Shown here: piece after piece, positions 14,162 to 22,829 of the stretch
Layout of the letters: every line of letters starts with the position of its first letter
Numbering within the stretch: the first letter of the stretch is position 1
Assembly (NCBI GenBank): GCA_947522695.1
Contig: CANNTX010000006.1
Coordinates: 1-33,586, forward strand
From: an uncultured Bacilli bacterium
GTDB taxonomy: Bacteria > Bacillota_I > Bacilli_A > RF39 > UBA660
Reading direction: 5' to 3'
Length of the DNA stretch: 33,586 bases
Made by a program: the position numbers and the translations under genes
The notes under the pieces: generated by a model
The model's input: only the letters and a program-made list of their open reading frames with translations
Databases searched by the model: none
Told to the model about the DNA's origin: nothing

Positions 14162-17100
14162 AGAACAAATATCAGCCATAACAACTAGAGGCAAAAATAT
14201 TATAGTTTCCGCTGGTGCTGGATCTGGTAAAACCGAAGTTTTATCCGAAAGAGTTATCCATAATTTAATGAATAACAATATTCATATTAATGAAATGCTT
14301 ATTCTAACATTTACTAAAAATGCTGCTTTTGAAATGAAAGAAAGAATTAAAAAGAAAATTAAAATACATGATGAAATAAAAGACGAATTAAAGCTTATAG
14401 ATTCTGCTGATATTACTAACTTTGATGCTTATACCCTTGCATTAGTAAAAAAATATCACTACAAGCTTAAATTAGACACCAATCTAACTATTATCGATTC
14501 TAGTATAATTAACAAATTAAAAAAAGATATTCTAAATGAAATATTTGATCATAAATATCAAGAAAATAATGAAAAATTTAATAATTTAATAACCTCTTTC
14601 TGTAATAAAAATGACAAACAAATTAAAAATATAATTCTATCTTTAGACAGCAAATTAGAACTATTATCTAATAAAGAAGAATATCTAAATAACTATATTA
14701 ATAACTATTATAGCAATGAAAATTTAAATAAATTATTTAATGAGTATACAAATAACTTATTAGATAAAATAAACACTATTAAAGGCTTATTAGAAGATAT
14801 TCAGTATGAAACTGATGCATCATTTTATGAAAAATACTATAATGGATTGCTTCCCCTAATTAATGCAACAACTTATGAAGAAATCAAGGCATCATTAGAC
14901 TTACCTAAAGTAATAAATCGAAATTCTACCCCTTTAGGTAAGGAACTAAAATCAAACATATCAAACATCATAAAAGAAATAAAAGAAGCTACAATATTTT
15001 CTAAAGAAGTTCTAATAAATCAAGTATTAAACACTAAAGACAATGTCGAAATAATTATTAATATCATTATCGAACTAACAAACAAAATAAATAATTTCAA
15101 AAACGAAAATTCTTCGTATGAATTTAATGATATCAGCAAATTTGCAATTAAGCTAATTAAAGAAAATGAAAATATAAAAAATGAATTAAAATATCACTAC
15201 AAAGAAATAATGATTGATGAATATCAAGATACTTCTGATATAGAAGAAGAATTTATTAATTTAATTGAGAATGACAATGTTTACATGGTTGGAGATATTA
15301 AACAATCTATCTATCGCTTTAGAAACGCCAATCCAAATATTTTTAAAGATAAATACGATTTATATAAAGATGGCACCAAAGGAATAAGAATTGATTTAAA
15401 TAAAAATTTTAGATCTCGTGAAGAAGTATTATCAAGTATAAATAATATCTTTAATTATATTATGGATAATAAAATAGGTAACGCTAATTATAAAGACGAA
15501 CATAATCTTATTTTTGGAAATCAAACATTTAATATCGAAGGAAAAAATAACAACAATAATAATTTAGAAATTTACAATTATGAAAAAAATAATACCAATA
15601 CTAGAGAAGAAATTGAAGCCTTTATTATAGGAAATGACATAAAAAATAAAATAAATAATAATTATGAAGTATTTGATAAACAAATAAGAAACTGTAAATA
15701 TAGTGACTTTTGTATTCTTTTAGACCGTGGATCAGCTTTTAACACTTATAAAAAGGTCTTTGATTATCTTGGAATACCACTTCACATTTATCAAGATGAA
15801 GATATCCTATTTTCTTCAGAAACTTTATTAATAAATAATATAATTGGTTTTCTAATTAAAATTAAAAATAAGATATTTGATACTGAAACTAACTTTTATT
15901 ATGCAAGTATTGCCCGTAGTTATTTATTTGAACAAAAAGATAATGAAATATATGAAACAATAAAAAATCATAATATTAGATCAAGCGTTATCTATGAAAC
16001 ACTTTTGCCTATTGCCAAAGATTTAGATTATCTATCTAATAAAGATGTTTTAATAAAAATTATTGATAAATTAAATATTTACGAAAAATTAACATTAGTT
16101 GGAGATATTAATGAAAAGAGCATTATCCTAAATAATTTAATTACTAAATTTGAAGAATTAAATAATATTGGCATTGATATTTATGGAATAAATGATTATC
16201 TTAACAACCTAATCGAAAATAAAGATAAAATAAAAATAAGTGCTAGTCACATTGCCATCGATTCAGTAACGTTAACAAATATTCACAAATCAAAAGGTTT
16301 AGAATATAAAATTTGTTACTTTGCGGGTTATTACAAAAAATTTAGTACTGAAGATATCAAGCCAAAAATAAGATATGATAATAAATATGGAATAATATTT
16401 CCTGATTATGATGGAACATTTATTGAAACCTTTATCTCAAAATTAAGTAAAGACAATTTTAAAATCGAAGATATATCCGAAAAAATTAGATTGTTATATG
16501 TTGCCTTAACAAGATGTAAAGAAAAAATGATTATTGTTGATTCCCTTAAAGAAGATGAAGGAATAAGTTCAAGTGAAATAATTGTAAATAACTATAAAAG
16601 AAGTAAATATAATAGTTTTGAAGATATTTTAAATTCAATATATCCACATATAACTAAATACATCACCAATATTGAAACACCTACAATAGATAACTCTTAC
16701 AAAATAAATAAAAATATAAATATTGAATCAAAAACAACAGACAAAATTGAAATTATAGAACATAACTATAATATAGAAGAAATTGAAGAAAATCATTTTT
16801 CTAAAACTACAAATAAATTATTTACTAAAGAAGAAAAAAATAACATGGAATATGGTACTAACATCCACTATCTTTTAGAAATAACTGATTTTCTTAATCC
16901 TAACTATGATAATCTAACAAATAAAGAAATTGATATAATTAAAAATTTACTTAATAATGAGTTATTTAAAAATATCAAAAATGCTAATATCTTTAAAGAA
17001 TACGAATTTATTGAAGAAACAGATAATGAAACTAAAACTGGTATAATAGATTTAATGCTTGAATACCAAAATCATATTGATATAATTGATTATAAATTAA

Positions 17101-17231
17101 AACACATAGATGATACAGCATATATTAATCAGTTAAATGGATATAAGAATTACATCCATAATTTAACTAATAAACAAGTTAATACATATTTATACTCTAT
17201 TTTAGATAAAAAATTGTTTAAATTAGATTAA
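14145..17231 (+). CDS. addA: AddA helicase-nuclease subunit
   Basis: UvrD-family helicase with a C-terminal RecB-type nuclease, the motor of AddAB. Visible motifs are Walker A AGAGSGKT (Lys29), Ia LTFTKNAAFEM, II DEYQDTS, III VGDIKQSIYRFRNANP, IV NFRSREEV, V NIHKSKGLEYKI and VI LLYVALTRCKEKM. Near the C-terminus come the nuclease residues in TGIIDLMLEY and IIDYKLK, and a QLNGYKNYI motif. It has 1028 aa, a little shorter than Bacillus AddA (about 1230). ATG at 14145 is chosen because GGAG ends nine bases before it; the ATG at 14136 abuts the GGAG. It is translationally coupled to addB. A strong terminator follows. Confidence 0.95.
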   Translation: MPNWTKEQISAITTRGKNIIVSAGAGSGKTEVLSERVIHNLMNNNIHINEMLILTFTKNAAFEMKERIKKKIKIHDEIKDELKLIDSADITNFDAYTLALVKKYHYKLKLDTNLTIIDSSIINKLKKDILNEIFDHKYQENNEKFNNLITSFCNKNDKQIKNIILSLDSKLELLSNKEEYLNNYINNYYSNENLNKLFNEYTNNLLDKINTIKGLLEDIQYETDASFYEKYYNGLLPLINATTYEEIKASLDLPKVINRNSTPLGKELKSNISNIIKEIKEATIFSKEVLINQVLNTKDNVEIIINIIIELTNKINNFKNENSSYEFNDISKFAIKLIKENENIKNELKYHYKEIMIDEYQDTSDIEEEFINLIENDNVYMVGDIKQSIYRFRNANPNIFKDKYDLYKDGTKGIRIDLNKNFRSREEVLSSINNIFNYIMDNKIGNANYKDEHNLIFGNQTFNIEGKNNNNNNLEIYNYEKNNTNTREEIEAFIIGNDIKNKINNNYEVFDKQIRNCKYSDFCILLDRGSAFNTYKKVFDYLGIPLHIYQDEDILFSSETLLINNIIGFLIKIKNKIFDTETNFYYASIARSYLFEQKDNEIYETIKNHNIRSSVIYETLLPIAKDLDYLSNKDVLIKIIDKLNIYEKLTLVGDINEKSIILNNLITKFEELNNIGIDIYGINDYLNNLIENKDKIKISASHIAIDSVTLTNIHKSKGLEYKICYFAGYYKKFSTEDIKPKIRYDNKYGIIFPDYDGTFIETFISKLSKDNFKIEDISEKIRLLYVALTRCKEKMIIVDSLKEDEGISSSEIIVNNYKRSKYNSFEDILNSIYPHITKYITNIETPTIDNSYKINKNINIESKTTDKIEIIEHNYNIEEIEENHFSKTTNKLFTKEEKNNMEYGTNIHYLLEITDFLNPNYDNLTNKEIDIIKNLLNNELFKNIKNANIFKEYEFIEETDNETKTGIIDLMLEYQNHIDIIDYKLKHIDDTAYINQLNGYKNYIHNLTNKQVNTYLYSILDKKLFKLD

Positions 17232-17269
17232 AAAAGAACTTGAAATTTTCTTATCACAGTTCTTTTTTT
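17229..17269. terminator. terminator of addBA
   Basis: AAAAAGAACT-N17-AGTTCTTTTTTT hairpin directly after the addA stop; A- and T-runs flank it on both sides. Confidence 0.8.
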
Positions 17270-17326
17270 ATTTATTATAATAAGTTTTTTTATCAATAAG
17301 TTTTTTTAAATTTATTTGAAATGTCA

Positions 17327-17375
17327 AGTTATCGACATAAATCAGCACTGTAATAGTCAAATTATGTTGATAACT
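17327..17375. repeat. 14-bp inverted repeat upstream of the short helicase gene
   Basis: AGTTATCGACATAA (17327-17340) and TTATGTTGATAACT (17362-17375) pair over 14 positions with one G-U, around a 21-nt loop. They lie in a 235-bp gap that also holds two copies of AATAAGTTTTTTT (about 17278-17310). No T-run follows the right arm, so it is not a standard terminator. The rest of the gap holds only the promoter. Confidence 0.5.
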
Positions 17376-17430
17376 AAGGTTTTCACACTATTATCAATTA
17401 TATTTTATACAAAACAGATGGTCCAAACTA

Positions 17431-17459
17431 TTGACAATCATCTAATATTTATATATTCT
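17431..17459 (+). promoter_or_regulatory. promoter of the short helicase, positioned for a leaderless transcript
   Basis: TTGACA-N17-TATTCT with a perfect -35. The -10 ends seven bases before the ATG at 17467, so transcription would begin at or next to the start codon. Confidence 0.55.
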
Positions 17460-17466
17460 AATTAAC

Positions 17467-18816
17467 ATGAACGAAAAACAATTAGAAGCTGTTAAGTCAT
17501 TAGAAAATACTTTAGTAGTTGCGGGTGCCGGATCAGGAAAAACGTTTACCATAGTAAACAAAATTAAATATCTACTTGATAACAACATATACAAAGAAAA
17601 TGAACTTTTAATCATCTCATTTACCAACGAATCAGTTAATGACTTAAAAAGAAAAATAGACTACAATCTAGATATAATGACATTTCATAAATTAGCAATA
17701 ACCTTAATAAATAATCCTGATATTAAAATATCAAATGAATATTATCTAAAATTTATTATTAATGAATATTTTAATTCTTATGGCAAATATAACAAAAAAC
17801 AAAATAAACTAATAAAGAGAATTCTCCAAGAAATGGATATTGATAATTTAAAAAAACTTATCTTTACCTTTATTAATCTCTATAAATCTAATTACAATGA
17901 TATTAATTACTTATTAAAATTATACCAAAAAAGTCATTTTATAAACAAAATATATTATAAAATAATCTTAGAAATATATCATATCTATGATCAAGAATTA
18001 AAAGCAAGTAATCTATATGACTTTAACGATATGATTAAAATTGCAACTAATAACATAAATAACAACCAAATTAATACCAACTATAAATACATCATCATTG
18101 ATGAATTCCAAGATACTTCTCTAAATAGATTTAAACTTATAGACGCAATCATTAAAAAAAATAATGCCAAAATATTTGTAGTTGGAGATGATTATCAGTC
18201 TATATATCGTTTTTCAGGTTGTAATCTAGATATCTTTTTAAATTTCAACAAATTAGTAAATAATCTTAATATAATAAATTTAGATTATAATTATCGTAAC
18301 CCCAAAGAAATCGTAGAGGTAGCTAACTCTTTTATTATGAAAAATAAAAATCAAATAAAAAAAGAAACAATCTGTTTAAAGAATATTAATAAACCAATTA
18401 AAATATGCTTTTACAAAAATAAAAAAATTGCTATTGAAAAAGTATTAAAATTTATAGATACAAATTATCTAATTCTCGGACGTAATAACAAAGATAAAGA
18501 TATTTTCAACGTACAAGATAAACCATTTCTAACCATTCATAAATCAAAAGGGTTAGAAGAAGATAACATTATTTTAATAAACCTAACGAATAATAATAAT
18601 TCTTTACCATCTAAAATTAAAAATCATAAAATAATTAACAAAATAATTAAAACAGATTATTATCCATATGAAGAAGAAAGAAGATTATTCTATGTTGCCC
18701 TAACAAGAACAAGAAATAATATTTATTTATTAGTCCCTAAGTCAAACTATTCTATATTTATTAAAGAATTAATGAAAAACTATAAAAAATACATTGAATA
18801 TATAAATATCCATTAA
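17467..18816 (+). CDS. short UvrD/Rep-family DNA helicase (449 aa)
   Basis: Superfamily 1A helicase with all core motifs: I AGAGSGKT (about 20-27), Ia ISFTNESVNDL, MTFHKLA, II DEFQDTS, III GDDYQSIYRFSG, IV DYNYRNPKEI, V TIHKSKGLEEDN, VI EERRLFYVALTRTRNNIY. At 449 aa it is far shorter than PcrA or AddA. The 1B and 2B subdomains are reduced and there is no nuclease, closest in layout to the helicase-IV-like short UvrD proteins. No Shine-Dalgarno is visible, and the promoter places the transcript start at the ATG. It follows addBA but has its own promoter. It may assist recombination or R-loop removal; the specific role is unknown. Confidence 0.85.
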   Translation: MNEKQLEAVKSLENTLVVAGAGSGKTFTIVNKIKYLLDNNIYKENELLIISFTNESVNDLKRKIDYNLDIMTFHKLAITLINNPDIKISNEYYLKFIINEYFNSYGKYNKKQNKLIKRILQEMDIDNLKKLIFTFINLYKSNYNDINYLLKLYQKSHFINKIYYKIILEIYHIYDQELKASNLYDFNDMIKIATNNINNNQINTNYKYIIIDEFQDTSLNRFKLIDAIIKKNNAKIFVVGDDYQSIYRFSGCNLDIFLNFNKLVNNLNIINLDYNYRNPKEIVEVANSFIMKNKNQIKKETICLKNINKPIKICFYKNKKIAIEKVLKFIDTNYLILGRNNKDKDIFNVQDKPFLTIHKSKGLEEDNIILINLTNNNNSLPSKIKNHKIINKIIKTDYYPYEEERRLFYVALTRTRNNIYLLVPKSNYSIFIKELMKNYKKYIEYINIH

Positions 18817-18846
18817 AAAATAATTCTATATTTCAAGAATTATTTT
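18817..18846. terminator. bidirectional terminator between convergent genes
   Basis: AAAATAATTCT-ATATTTCA-AGAATTATTTT, 11-bp perfect arms, between the helicase stop (18816) and the minus-strand gene end, and overlapping the latter. Confidence 0.65.
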
Positions 18847-19520
18847 AAATCTTTAATCTTAATTTGATATATATTGCCAAACTTATCAGAATCTTCAATA
18901 TCATGAGTATAATTTATTTTCTTATAAACATAAACAACATTATCTTCAACACTTAAAGTATAAACATCATCTAGAATTAACATTTTTTTATATTCTTCAA
19001 AAGTCATACCATTTCTTAAAGAATCACTATTATAAAACTCTCTATATTTTTCACTTATTTTATTATCTATTTCATTTTTAGTTAATCCTAAATTTTTAAT
19101 TACATCATCCAAAGTTAAAACATTTCCATTTTCAATATTTACATAATAACTTTTATAATTTATATTACCATACTGCGAATCATCATAAATATTAGTTTCA
19201 ATTAACATATACAATATATTATTGTATACACTATATCGATAAGAGTATGAAGAATTATCCATAGTTGCAATATCATAATAATTATCTAAAATTTCCTTAT
19301 TAGCTTCATTAGTGCTTTTACTATTAATGTTTATTTGAGGTAGTTCACTAATAAATTCATTATCACTATAATTCGTACTTGAAGTATATACATAATCATA
19401 TTGTTTAAATAATTTTAAATTTTCTTCTTTTTTATTAAAGAACAACAATATAATAATTATTAGCAAAATTAATAATAACAATATACTTAATTTAATATAA
19501 TCTTTTTTATCTAAAATCAT
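18840..19520 (-). CDS. membrane-anchored extracytoplasmic protein, DUF3298/RsiV-like
   Basis: 226 aa with a basic N-terminus and one hydrophobic anchor (about residues 8-28: LSILLLLILLIIIILLFF), then an exported domain. That domain has the layout of the DUF4163/DUF3298 family found in RsiV and PdaC: paired beta segments (ININSKSTNEANKEI; YSYRYSVYNNILYMLIETN), then YVNIENGNVLTLDDVIKN, where the N-G-x-x-(L/F)-x-L-x-D motif is the most telling, and KISEKYREFY. It overlaps the VanY-fusion gene by one base (TAATG), so it is coupled to it. It may bind peptidoglycan or a wall ligand. Family assignment is moderate. Confidence 0.65.
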   Translation of the reverse strand: MILDKKDYIKLSILLLLILLIIIILLFFNKKEENLKLFKQYDYVYTSSTNYSDNEFISELPQININSKSTNEANKEILDNYYDIATMDNSSYSYRYSVYNNILYMLIETNIYDDSQYGNINYKSYYVNIENGNVLTLDDVIKNLGLTKNEIDNKISEKYREFYNSDSLRNGMTFEEYKKMLILDDVYTLSVEDNVVYVYKKINYTHDIEDSDKFGNIYQIKIKDLK

Positions 19521-20488
19521 TATAACCCAACTCTCTTTTGTACATTTATTGGTTCTATATGCCAGTTTTCAGAACAACTTCCTCTAACATTTTGACACAA
19601 TGGAAATGCAAGTCCAAAACTACGTGCATTATCATGAGCCCACAATATTGCATTATAATTATTAAATGATAGATCAGATGCAATACCCCATCCATGGTTT
19701 GAAGTACCAGGTACAGCTGCTAAATTACCATTATTACATGATTTAGTCTGATAACAATTCCAATAATAATTTTGTAAACTAAGAGGTCGCCAAGCACCAT
19801 ATTGACTAGAACTTGGGCTTATTGAATAACCTTGTTGTGCAGCAGCCTGCATAAATTTTTGTAACCTTGCATAAAAATAAATATTATATCCATATGGTCC
19901 ACTTCCAGCTGTTCCAGATGCACCGCTTTGACCACTAGCAGGCTTATAAAAAATACCATTTTCAACTACAACTTTACCATCTCTTCCATTTTCCAAATAA
20001 TTGCTATTCATTACATCATTATAATTTGAACTACCACTATTAATATTATTGTTTCTCTCAACTTCTTCTGCCCTTTTTTTATTTTCCTCATAAGCTCTTT
20101 GATATTCTTCACGTTGCTTTTTTAACTCTTCATTTCTTTTCTTTTCGGCAGCCTTTAAAGCTTCAAGTTCTATTTCACGTTGTTTTGTTAGTAATTTAAT
20201 ATTACTTTCATTCGCGTTAATCCAACAAACTGATTCACCTATATCAGACTGACCCAAAGAATTGAGCACAACATTTAAGAATGTTGGAACAAAAAATACA
20301 AAAAAAGCAGCTATAAATCTATTTAAAATTGTTTTAGTAGGTTTCTCATTAGTTTTAATTATAACCTTATAAATATCAATAGTTGCCATTACAATTAAAA
20401 TAATTGGAACTAATGCTCTAACAATTATTAAAGATCCCTTCACAAAATATATAACTCTTAAGAAATCTAAATCAGAACATACATCCAT
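19520..20488 (-). CDS. fusion: two-helix membrane domain, coiled coil and VanY-type carboxypeptidase
   Basis: 322-aa protein. Residues 1-80 contain two hydrophobic helices (about 16-38 and 56-76) with the look of small TrbC/VirB2-like pilin or channel subunits. Residues 97-145 are a charged coiled coil (KQREIELEALKAAEKKRNEE). A Ser/Gly/Asn-rich linker runs to 200, followed by an M15 peptidase domain with SNHGWGIASDL (His265, Asp272) and ENWH (His310), plus Arg234. Four cysteines (245, 251, 298, 305) could form disulfides outside. It should cleave terminal D-alanines of peptidoglycan. The ribosome site AAGGTAGTGAT is an extended match to the 16S 3' end. It is the middle gene of an envelope operon. 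Confidence 0.85.
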   Translation of the reverse strand: MDVCSDLDFLRVIYFVKGSLIIVRALVPIILIVMATIDIYKVIIKTNEKPTKTILNRFIAAFFVFFVPTFLNVVLNSLGQSDIGESVCWINANESNIKLLTKQREIELEALKAAEKKRNEELKKQREEYQRAYEENKKRAEEVERNNNINSGSSNYNDVMNSNYLENGRDGKVVVENGIFYKPASGQSGASGTAGSGPYGYNIYFYARLQKFMQAAAQQGYSISPSSSQYGAWRPLSLQNYYWNCYQTKSCNNGNLAAVPGTSNHGWGIASDLSFNNYNAILWAHDNARSFGLAFPLCQNVRGSCSENWHIEPINVQKRVGL

Positions 20489-20545
20489 AAAAATATCACT
20501 ACCTTCATATAAATTATAACAAAAAAAAGAATATAAATAAACTAA

Positions 20546-20878
20546 CTATTTACATCCATTAAATCCAATTTTAGTAACAGAATATCCTTTAACATTTGTA
20601 ATCAATTTATCTTCATTTAAAGTATTACTATCAAGAAGATTTTTAAAATCATTTATAATATCATCAATATTACTACTTCTAACATTATAACAATAATCAT
20701 AAGAACATAAATAATATAACTCTTTATAATTAAGTTCATTCAAATAACTTTGTAAATTAAGTGTAGTAACTTCTTTCGGATCATCGACCATATTGTTACA
20801 GTCAATATAAGAATAGCTATTTTTAAAACTTAATATAAATAAAAAAAACAATAATAACAGTAAAGCATACTTCTTCAT
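20546..20878 (-). CDS. secreted small Cys-containing protein (110 aa)
   Basis: A Sec signal peptide is evident: MKKY, a hydrophobic core ALLLLLFFLFILSF, then a probable cleavage around SYSYID. The mature part of about 87 residues contains four or five cysteines (DCNNM, YYLCSYDYCYN, NGCK), compatible with disulfides after export. It has no known domain. AAGGTGTG lies upstream of ATG. It is the first gene of the run that continues into the TM-coiled-coil-VanY fusion (57-bp gap) and the RsiV-like protein, so a role at the cell surface with these is likely. Function unknown. Confidence 0.7.
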   Translation of the reverse strand: MKKYALLLLLFFLFILSFKNSYSYIDCNNMVDDPKEVTTLNLQSYLNELNYKELYYLCSYDYCYNVRSSNIDDIINDFKNLLDSNTLNEDKLITNVKGYSVTKIGFNGCK

Positions 20879-20916
20879 AACACACCTTACTTTTATTATT
20901 GTACAATTTCAAAATA

Positions 20917-21390
20917 TTATTTATTAATTTGTTCAATTAATATATTTTCAATCGTATTCATATCTAATTTTAATGAAATAGATAGTTCTAAAAATAATTT
21001 TTTAACGGTTTCATCATAATAGTAAGTATCGATAGAACCGCCTTTTTTCCCGCTATCAAATCTTTTCTTATTTCTTAAATAAGTAGTTTTTAAAATAACT
21101 AATAAATCAGATACACTATCAGAAGATAATAGTTTCTTATAAGTCTGTTCCAATGCTTTATCATTGGTAGCCTGAACAACTTCCATATTAGGAATATCAT
21201 CAATAAGTTTAAGTGCATCTTCACACTTGATAACCGGTCTTATAAATTTAGAATCAGCAGGCAAATTAATTTTTAATGAAGAATCATTAATAAGAGCAAT
21301 CATATAATATTTATTACCTCTAATCTCTTTTATATCAGTAACCTTTGAAACATCACCTTTATATATTATATAATCATCAATCTTAAACAT
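20917..21390 (-). CDS. CarD-family transcriptional regulator
   Basis: 157-aa RNA-polymerase-binding regulator. The N-terminal CarD/CdnL/TRCF interaction domain (residues 1-60) reads MFKIDDYIIYKGDVSKVTDI...KYYMIALINDSSLKINLPAD and contacts the RNAP beta subunit in the family. The C-terminal helical domain (85-157) includes TTYLRNKKRFDSGKKGGSI and the final amphipathic helix LDMNTIENILIEQI, as in CdnL. I chose ATG at 21390 with GGAGG five bases upstream, rather than the TTG at 21402. It is probably a global activator of rRNA and growth genes. The related RID domain occurs in mfd at the other end of the window. Confidence 0.88.
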   Translation of the reverse strand: MFKIDDYIIYKGDVSKVTDIKEIRGNKYYMIALINDSSLKINLPADSKFIRPVIKCEDALKLIDDIPNMEVVQATNDKALEQTYKKLLSSDSVSDLLVILKTTYLRNKKRFDSGKKGGSIDTYYYDETVKKLFLELSISLKLDMNTIENILIEQINK

Positions 21391-21418
21391 AATAACCTCC
21401 AATTTATAAACCTAAGTT

Positions 21419-21447
21419 ATTATACCATTTTTTCTAAATAATTTCTA
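21419..21447 (-). promoter_or_regulatory. possible promoter of carD
   Basis: A perfect TATAAT on the minus strand, with TAGAAA 17 bases upstream that overlaps the tspO stop region. Confidence 0.4.
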
Positions 21448-21885
21448 ACTATTAAGTAAATAAATTGCAAAATTTAAGTATCCCGCATACAATAACCATA
21501 AAACATATGGAATTTGTAAATACGCTGCTATTTTATTTTCTTTATAAAATTTAATTATCATAATAACCACTAGAATCAATAAAATAAGTAACCAAATAAA
21601 TGCAAATAATCTTAACCTTAATCCAAAAAATATTATAGTCCAAAATGAATTAACAATTAGATGCCCAAAATAAATTAAATATAGGTTATCATTTTCCTCA
21701 CTAACCAAATATATTCCTATTGTATTAAGTAAATATATTATACTCCAAACAACCGGAAATAAAAAACTTGGCGGATATAATTTTGGTAAAACTAAACCAT
21801 TTACACTATTCCCAATTAGTAATGATGGAATAAGAGGCAAAGCAAATGTAATGGCAAGTAATATTATAAATTTTTTTATCTTCAT
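21445..21885 (-). CDS. TspO/MBR family membrane protein
   Basis: 146-aa protein with five predicted transmembrane helices, the TspO (peripheral benzodiazepine receptor) fold. Family landmarks are present: LPKLYPPSFLFPVVWSIIYLLNTIGIYL between TM1 and TM2, a VNSFWTIIFFGLR segment in TM3, and PYVLWLLYAGYLNFAIYLLN in TM5. These proteins bind porphyrins and other hydrophobic ligands and act in stress and tetrapyrrole handling; the bacterial substrate is often unknown. GGTGATTAT before the ATG acts as an extended ribosome site. It is flanked by carD and a CDF exporter on the same strand; any cotranscription with them is uncertain. Confidence 0.9.
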   Translation of the reverse strand: MKIKKFIILLAITFALPLIPSLLIGNSVNGLVLPKLYPPSFLFPVVWSIIYLLNTIGIYLVSEENDNLYLIYFGHLIVNSFWTIIFFGLRLRLFAFIWLLILLILVVIMIIKFYKENKIAAYLQIPYVLWLLYAGYLNFAIYLLNS

Positions 21886-21926
21886 ATAATCACCATTAAT
21901 ATTATAAACATTTGCATCACAAAATA

Positions 21927-22787
21927 TTATAATGGATTAACATGTATTATAGTTAAATATATTTCATCAATTTTGCTAGTTATTTCTTTTTCTAATTTAT
22001 TTGCTATTTCATGACTATCAAATGTTGACATATTACCATCTACAAATATTGTAAATGAAATCTGATATTGATATCCTACCGGTGTTGTGTTAAAATGTGT
22101 AACTTTTTTAATATCAGGATATGTATTAATTATTTTTAATACCTTTTCTACTGACATGTTATCCATAGCTTTATCCATCAAAACATCATAACTTTGAATA
22201 AATAACTTAATAGCGCTATAAATAATCCAGCAACTTATAATAATACCTACAATTCCATCAATAAAATAAATATTATAATAAGAACATATTACAGCAATTA
22301 AATTAAACAAAGTCAATATACAATCATTTCTATGATCAATACTCACCGATTTAACCAAAATATTATTATATTTTTTATAAATTTTTGAAGAGTAAATATA
22401 AAGCACAAATTTAACAAATATAGTAACTAAGCAAACAACTATTAAATATATTGAAAAATCATAATTATTAATGTTCCAAAAACTTAATATAGAACTTTTA
22501 ATAACTTTCAATGACATAATAATCATCACTACACTTATTAATAATGAATAAATATATTCAGCCTTGCCATGACCTAAGTGATGATCATGGTCTGCTTTTT
22601 TGCTACTAATCTTGTTTCCAATAAATGTCATAATTGAAGATAAAATATCTCCCAAACTATTAATAGTATCAGCCATCATAGCCTGACTATTCGAATAAAA
22701 AGCAATTATTGCTTTAATTATAAATAAAAATATATTTCCTAAACCTGAAAAAATACTAACCATTTTTGTTGATTTAAATCTATCCAC
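21927..22787 (-). CDS. cation diffusion facilitator (CDF) transporter, probably manganese efflux
   Basis: Proton-coupled metal exporter with six predicted transmembrane helices and a cytoplasmic C-terminal dimer domain (about 200-286: YDVLMDKAMDNMSVEKVLKII...). Metal-site motifs are visible: TM2 MADTINSLGDI (Asn-x3-Asp) and TM5 SIDHRNDCILT (Asp-x3-Asp). The Asn-Asp-Asp-Asp set is typical of Mn-selective MntE-type CDFs rather than His-containing Zn transporters. A His-rich loop (KADHDHHLGHGKAEY) follows TM2. I chose GTG at 22787, with GGAGG four bases upstream; an ATG at 22811 has no ribosome site and lies within a palindrome. It is downstream of a DUF362 gene and probably cotranscribed with it. 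Confidence 0.88.
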   Translation of the reverse strand: MDRFKSTKMVSIFSGLGNIFLFIIKAIIAFYSNSQAMMADTINSLGDILSSIMTFIGNKISSKKADHDHHLGHGKAEYIYSLLISVVMIIMSLKVIKSSILSFWNINNYDFSIYLIVVCLVTIFVKFVLYIYSSKIYKKYNNILVKSVSIDHRNDCILTLFNLIAVICSYYNIYFIDGIVGIIISCWIIYSAIKLFIQSYDVLMDKAMDNMSVEKVLKIINTYPDIKKVTHFNTTPVGYQYQISFTIFVDGNMSTFDSHEIANKLEKEITSKIDEIYLTIIHVNPL

Positions 22788-22808
22788 AAATCCTCCATAT
22801 AAATAAGA

Positions 22809-22829
22809 CATAGATTAAATTAATCTATG
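22809..22829. repeat. perfect 10-bp palindrome between the DUF362 and CDF genes
   Basis: CATAGATTAA-A-TTAATCTATG. It spans the DUF362 stop codon and ends just upstream of the CDF ribosome site. It has no T-run, so it is either an operator or an intercistronic mRNA hairpin. Confidence 0.5.

Noticed and set aside
14042..14278. Minus-strand open frame across the addB-addA junction
   Set aside because: It is a shadow of the Walker A region of addA on the opposite strand, with no start signals.
17327..17375. Possible replication origin with DnaA boxes
   Set aside because: TTATCGACA is one base from a DnaA box but stands alone; no box cluster, and no dnaA or dnaN nearby.
17442..17627. Minus-strand open frame at the start of the short helicase
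   Set aside because: Antisense to a confident helicase N-terminus, with a similar composition to the addA shadow frame; no ribosome site.
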